Notes under the pieces: generated by a model
The model's database searches: none
Told to the model about the DNA's origin: nothing
Seen by the model: only the letters and a program-made list of their open reading frames with translations
Source: Terriglobia bacterium
GTDB taxonomy: Bacteria > Acidobacteriota > Terriglobia > UBA7540
DNA: 8,532 bases
Assembly: GCA_030042795.1 (NCBI GenBank)
Contig: JASHYZ010000688.1
Location: 1 to 8,532, forward strand
Reading direction: 5' to 3'
In this document: positions 5,374-8,532 of the stretch, in pieces
How positions within the stretch are numbered: position 1 is the first letter of the stretch
How the letters are laid out: each line of letters opens with the position of its first letter
Position numbers and translations under genes: made by a program

Positions 5374-6294
5374 TTGCTTGAAGTTGGCGACTACACGATC
5401 GGCGGATGGACCGTGCCGCCAGGGGAACGTGCGCGACGGTACTGCGAGGGTCTCGAAGACGGACACATCTTGCTCTTTTACGAGACTCCATTTGAACTAC
5501 CGGCTGAAGACCGCGAATTCCTGATTAGCGCCCGGCAAACCTCGGCAGCCTACCACAAAAACATCTCCTTCCGTCCCCGCGAAGGACGGGTGCGCGGCCT
5601 CAAGCGGAGCAGCGCCGACGAACATCGATTGGGTGCAATACTAGGTTCGTACTCGGAGCGAGTTACGCAGTTCGCGCGTGCATTCCTTGCGCCTTACGCG
5701 CACGGGCTACAGCTTGACTTCGCCAGCTTCAGATCTGTGGAGGAGCGCGGGCGCGACCTGCCCCTAAAGCAACGCAATGATCTGCTGCACACCGACGCGT
5801 TCCCGACGCGGCCCACGAATGGCAACCGCATCCTGCGTATCTTCACAAATCTGAATCCCGTTGAGCCGCGTGTCTGGCTCACGGGTGAGCCGTTTCACGT
5901 TCTGGCGCCCCGCCTCGCCGCCGATGCCGGTCTTGAAGAGTGCGCCGAGGGGGCGCGGTCACGATGGGGCATTTTGAGCCGTTCGTTATCTCGTTTCGCG
6001 CGTTCGGTGGGTCTGCCTTGGCCCGACCGTTCGCCGTACGACCGATTCATGCTGGCTTTTCATGATTACCTTAAGGCCAACCAGACTTTTCAGAGCTCCT
6101 CTGTGAAGTCACGCTGGGAGTTTCCTCCAAATTCCACCTGGATTGTCTTCACGGACTCCGTGCCTCACGCCGTTCTTTCCGGCCGGTTCGCGCTGGAGCA
6201 CACTTACATCGTTTCCGAGGGCGACCTGGTGCTACCGGAGAGGTCTCCCCGAGAAGTGCTCGAAAAGTTATGCGGAGCGCGGCTCACCAACTGA
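5374..6294 (+). CDS. kdoO: Kdo 3-hydroxylase-like Fe(II)/2-oxoglutarate dioxygenase
   Basis: A 306-residue protein resembling the Kdo hydroxylase family (KdoO, Pfam Kdo_hydroxy), described in Burkholderia and Yersinia, which hydroxylates C3 of the outer Kdo sugar in the lipopolysaccharide inner core. Family-like blocks are SAAYHKNISFRP (57-68), RNDLLHTDAFPTRPTNGNRI (134-153), FTNLNP (157-162), WLTGEPF (168-174) and FTDSVPHAVLSGRFALEHTY (259-278). The likely iron ligands are H139 and D141 (HTD) with H265. R271 is placed to bind 2-oxoglutarate. No signal peptide is seen, so it probably works on the cytoplasmic side. It implies an LPS-bearing Gram-negative host. The ligand assignment comes from motif order and was not checked against a structure. 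Confidence 0.78.
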   Translation: MLEVGDYTIGGWTVPPGERARRYCEGLEDGHILLFYETPFELPAEDREFLISARQTSAAYHKNISFRPREGRVRGLKRSSADEHRLGAILGSYSERVTQFARAFLAPYAHGLQLDFASFRSVEERGRDLPLKQRNDLLHTDAFPTRPTNGNRILRIFTNLNPVEPRVWLTGEPFHVLAPRLAADAGLEECAEGARSRWGILSRSLSRFARSVGLPWPDRSPYDRFMLAFHDYLKANQTFQSSSVKSRWEFPPNSTWIVFTDSVPHAVLSGRFALEHTYIVSEGDLVLPERSPREVLEKLCGARLTN

Positions 6295-6352
6295 TCGCCG
6301 TCGCAGCGGCCGACGCTGGGAGCATGCGTTACTTCAAGAGTGCAGGTCCTGG

Positions 6353-6847
6353 ATGATGAAACGCTCTTGTTTGGCTGCGGTGCTTGTGCCGTTGACGATA
6401 CCGGCGCTGTTGCAGGCGGCCGATAACCTTAGACTCGCGCCCGGACTCGACTACATGAAGAATGCCTGGCAAGGTCCGGCCATTGATGGCGATAACATGT
6501 GGGACGGCATCGAGAAGGGAAAGCCGAACTTGATCTTCATGTATGCTGAATTCTGCTTTGACGCCAAGCGCCAGGCTCAGCGGACAGTTGAGATGTACCG
6601 CGACTATGGCGACCGCGTTCACTTTGTGATCATCGATCTCTCACGGCCCATTCCAAAGCGCACCCAAATCCCGTTGCTCAAGAAGTACTTCTCGAGGGTC
6701 TTTCCACACACAGTCATTCTCAACAGGAACGGCAAGGCTATATTCGATTATATCGGCGAAGTTGATGATGCCACGCTGATCGGTTGGCTGGACGCCTCGC
6801 TGCGCGACGACGAGGCAGCCCAGCCGGAGGCGGAGAACGGAAACTAA
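6353..6847 (+). CDS. Exported thioredoxin-fold protein with CXXA in place of CXXC
   Basis: A 164-residue protein with a signal peptide at 1-23 (basic MMKRS, hydrophobic LAAVLVPLTIPALLQA, probable cleavage near QAAD). The mature part looks like a thioredoxin fold: strand NLIFMYAEFCFDAKR (59-73) occupies the usual WCxxC site but reads C68-F-D-A71, so the resolving cysteine is missing. HFVIIDLSR (90-98) is the next strand, then FPHTVILNRNGKAIFDYIG (117-135) with the cis-proline P118. It therefore may not be a dithiol oxidoreductase; a monothiol or purely binding role is possible. The frame opens upstream to 6143 inside kdoO, but the signal peptide supports ATG 6353 or 6356. It starts 58 bp after kdoO and could share its transcript. 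Confidence 0.75.
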   Translation: MMKRSCLAAVLVPLTIPALLQAADNLRLAPGLDYMKNAWQGPAIDGDNMWDGIEKGKPNLIFMYAEFCFDAKRQAQRTVEMYRDYGDRVHFVIIDLSRPIPKRTQIPLLKKYFSRVFPHTVILNRNGKAIFDYIGEVDDATLIGWLDASLRDDEAAQPEAENGN

Positions 6848-6929
6848 GAAAAGCTACCCTTTGCCGTGAGAGCGCCCTGCCGGTCCAACTACCTTCCGAT
6901 GAAGCGCCATTTCCTTCTGGAGCAAACAC

Positions 6930-7913
6930 ATGACGGACGATACGATCTCGCGGCGTGGGTTTTTCTCGAATGCAGGCCGCGCTGCCCTCACGTCTCTGGC
7001 TGCTGCTGGAGCTTTGGCGCCAAGCGCTGCTAACGCCGGGGCTCCGCGCCCGGCGCGCGTGCTGCGCCTCGGTGGACCGGTCTTCGTCAAGTCAGACGAT
7101 CCCGCTGTGCTGGCGCAAGCTCACCGGGACCTCGGCTATCGAGCCGCTTACGCCCCTGATGTGAAGCTGAACGACGGGGACCGGATTAAATCGATCATCC
7201 GGGAATTTAGCTTGCGGGACGTCATCATCGCCGAAGTTGGCGCTTGGAAGAATATGCTGGACCCCGATTCAGCAAAGCGCGAGGCGAACATGGCTTATGT
7301 CCAGGAAAGGCTGGCATTGGCTGATGAACTCGCGGCGCGCTGCTGCGTCGACATCGCCGGCTCTTATGACCCTGACGTGTGGTACGGACCGAACCCGAGG
7401 AACCTCAGCCGCGAGTTCATCGATGCCACCGTCGAGAACTGCCGCAAGCTCATTGATGCGGTCAAGCCGACCCGTACCAAGTTCTCAATTGAGATGATGC
7501 CCTTCAACTTTCCCAGTGGTCCCGACGAGTATCTGGAACTGATCAAAAAAGTGGACCGTGAGAGTTTTGCCGTTCATCTCGACGTGTGCAACGTCATGAA
7601 CAGCCCTGAGCGGATGTACCACAACGGGGACGTGATTCGTGAATGCTTCCGGAAACTCGGCCGCTGGGTTATCTCCTGCCATGCCAAGGACCTGAAATGG
7701 GAAGAGTATGTTCAGGTAAGTTTGAGGGAGGTGATTCCCGGACGCGGAGACATTGATTACAAAGCGTATCTCGAGGGCCTCTCCGAATTGCCGGGCGAAG
7801 CACCTCTCATGCTTGAGCACCTCAAGACCGCCGAGGAGTACACGGAAGCGAGAGGCTATATAAAGAGCGTAGCACAATCACTCGGGCTTTCGTTCGGCCC
7901 GGAAAAATCCTAG
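6930..7913 (+). CDS. Tat-exported TIM-barrel protein, sugar phosphate isomerase/epimerase-like
   Basis: A 327-residue protein of the xylose isomerase-like / AP endonuclease 2 TIM-barrel superfamily. The N-terminus has a twin-arginine signal, SRRGFF at 7-12, followed by a hydrophobic Ala-rich stretch ending near ANA-GAP (34-39), so export by Tat is likely. Putative metal ligands at barrel strand ends are E188 (FSIEMMPFN), D218 (VHLDVCN), H251 (SCHAKDL) and E296 (MLEHL); GRGDIDY (271-277) matches the family's common G-GDIDY. These proteins rearrange or epimerise sugars or related polyols; the substrate is unknown. GGAG at 6919-6922 is seven bases from the ATG. It is 82 bp downstream of the exported thioredoxin-fold gene, and its TAG stop overlaps the convergent VOC gene's stop. 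Confidence 0.88.
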   Translation: MTDDTISRRGFFSNAGRAALTSLAAAGALAPSAANAGAPRPARVLRLGGPVFVKSDDPAVLAQAHRDLGYRAAYAPDVKLNDGDRIKSIIREFSLRDVIIAEVGAWKNMLDPDSAKREANMAYVQERLALADELAARCCVDIAGSYDPDVWYGPNPRNLSREFIDATVENCRKLIDAVKPTRTKFSIEMMPFNFPSGPDEYLELIKKVDRESFAVHLDVCNVMNSPERMYHNGDVIRECFRKLGRWVISCHAKDLKWEEYVQVSLREVIPGRGDIDYKAYLEGLSELPGEAPLMLEHLKTAEEYTEARGYIKSVAQSLGLSFGPEKS

Positions 7914-8140
7914 CCGCCGGCGTGGCGCACGGGGCCGACTTCGTCCATGATGAAGTGAACATCCGCGCCGTCGCGTCCCATGATGGCGTAGTTCGCAAAG
8001 TCTCCCCGCTCACCGCGGCGGCCATGGTCGTGGATATAGCACGTTTCGAAGCCAAGCACTCGCTCATACCACGCCGTGGTGTCATAGAAGTCGCTTACCG
8101 GGATCACCACTGTAGCTTTGAGGAACTGGGCCTCGTCCAT
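7910..8140 (-). pseudogene. VOC-family (glyoxalase/bleomycin-resistance fold) gene, C-terminal half missing
   Basis: The ATG at 8140 has a good Shine-Dalgarno site (AAAGGAA at 8146-8152, minus strand). The 76-residue product starts like a VOC protein: KATVVIPVSDFYDTTAWYERVLGFE (8-32), then DFANYAIMGRDGADVHFIMDE (47-67), completing one beta-alpha-beta-beta-beta module with a possible metal ligand H62. VOC proteins normally have two such modules and about 120 residues or more; here a TAG stops it just after RHAGG. In-frame reading past the stop gives DFSGPNESPS, with no VOC similarity, and that DNA is the 3' end of the TIM-barrel gene. A 3' deletion that joined it to the neighbour is the simplest explanation; a functional half-size dimerising protein is the alternative. 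Confidence 0.6.
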
Positions 8141-8323
8141 CTTGCTTCCTTTCGCCTGGAGCAGCCACGAAGAAAGTCAACGGTCGAAGGTTAAGAGTCC
8201 GATGCCTAAGATGTGAAAGATGGCGCGAGGTTTTGTTCGCATGAAAATGGCACTCCGTACAGCCATTAAAAACTCTGTCTGCACCAGCCTCTCTTGGGCG
8301 TCTCAGATCGGCGATTTTAATTC
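8141..8323. other. Non-coding spacer upstream of the VOC gene
   Basis: The only coding signal is the VOC Shine-Dalgarno at 8146-8152. Open frames here on both strands run into the palindromic element to the right and show no protein-like character. I see no RNA gene. Any VOC promoter would lie here, but no clear -35/-10 pair stood out. Confidence 0.5.
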
Positions 8324-8481
8324 TAACAAGTTGTTGAAAAACATTTCGGAACCGTGTCATTCCGACGCCGAGACTTGCGAGGCGGAGGAATCTCGCTCTG
8401 AAACTAAAGGAACTACGAGATTCCTCATCGCCGCCGGCTCCTCGGAATGACAGTCAGGACGGGTTTTGCAACAACCTGTTA
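8324..8481. mobile_element. 158-bp MITE-like palindromic element with 18-bp terminal inverted repeats
   Basis: The ends are TAACAAGTTGTTGAAAAA (8324-8341) and, inverted, TAACAGGTTGTTGCAAAA (complement of 8464-8481), matching at 16 of 18 positions. Two inner pairs are exact: TGTCATTCCGA (8355-8365) with TCGGAATGACA (8442-8452), and GAGGAATCTCG (8385-8395) with CGAGATTCCTC (8416-8426). The element is thus symmetric around about 8404. It has no open frame of its own. The architecture fits a miniature inverted-repeat element moved by a transposase elsewhere, or a REP-type palindrome. No target-site duplication was evident directly outside the ends. Confidence 0.75.
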
Positions 8482-8532
8482 AAGCCCCGGAGGGCGCCGG
8501 ATATCCTAGCCCAGGGCGCGAGAAGATGTGAA

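Noticed and set aside
6143..6352. Longer N-terminus for the exported thioredoxin-fold protein
   Set aside because: The extension is an out-of-frame reading of kdoO and would bury the signal peptide.
8082..8450. Open frames of 76-92 codons on both strands at the right end
   Set aside because: They cross the VOC start region and the palindromic element, with no ribosome site or protein-like pattern.

Overview
The window looks like a piece of a moderately GC-rich Gram-negative soil-type bacterium, most plausibly an Acidobacteriota. That placement is an inference. It rests on a Suf-type Fe-S gene set with an Rrf2 regulator, a Kdo (lipopolysaccharide sugar) hydroxylase, frequent TTG/GTG starts with good Shine-Dalgarno sites, and intergenic palindromic repeats of kinds I associate with acidobacterial genomes. 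No rRNA, tRNA, CRISPR array, transposase or phage gene was found.

Left part (1-2663, + strand): an Fe-S cluster block. It holds the last 29 codons of a SufU-like scaffold protein, sufT (DUF59/MIP18 family), an Rrf2-family regulator with three candidate cluster-binding cysteines, and ygfZ (folate-binding Fe-S maintenance protein). Two repeat-rich spacers lie between these genes: a nested inverted repeat at 551-661 and a run of five small hairpins at 1322-1489.

Middle (2666-5322): a minus-strand DUF71/Dph6-like ATP pyrophosphatase ends 2 bp from the ygfZ stop codon. Divergent from it is an unrecognised, probably membrane-anchored helical protein. Then come an acylphosphatase and adenine phosphoribosyltransferase (apt).

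Right part (5374-8532): a Kdo 3-hydroxylase-like dioxygenase, an exported thioredoxin-fold protein whose CXXC motif is reduced to CXXA, and a Tat-exported TIM-barrel sugar isomerase/epimerase-like protein. A minus-strand half-length VOC (glyoxalase-fold) gene follows, and its stop codon overlaps the previous stop within one CTAG palindrome. The window ends in a 158-bp MITE-like palindromic element with 18-bp terminal inverted repeats.

Functionally, the left genes make, carry, sense and protect Fe-S clusters. The right genes are envelope or periplasm oriented (LPS modification, exported redox-fold protein, Tat substrate). Apt and acylphosphatase are housekeeping. I see no clear case for an undescribed multi-gene system. 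The best leads are the truncated VOC gene, the CXXA exported protein beside a Tat TIM barrel, the bacterial DUF71 enzyme, the orphan membrane protein and the palindromic repeats.
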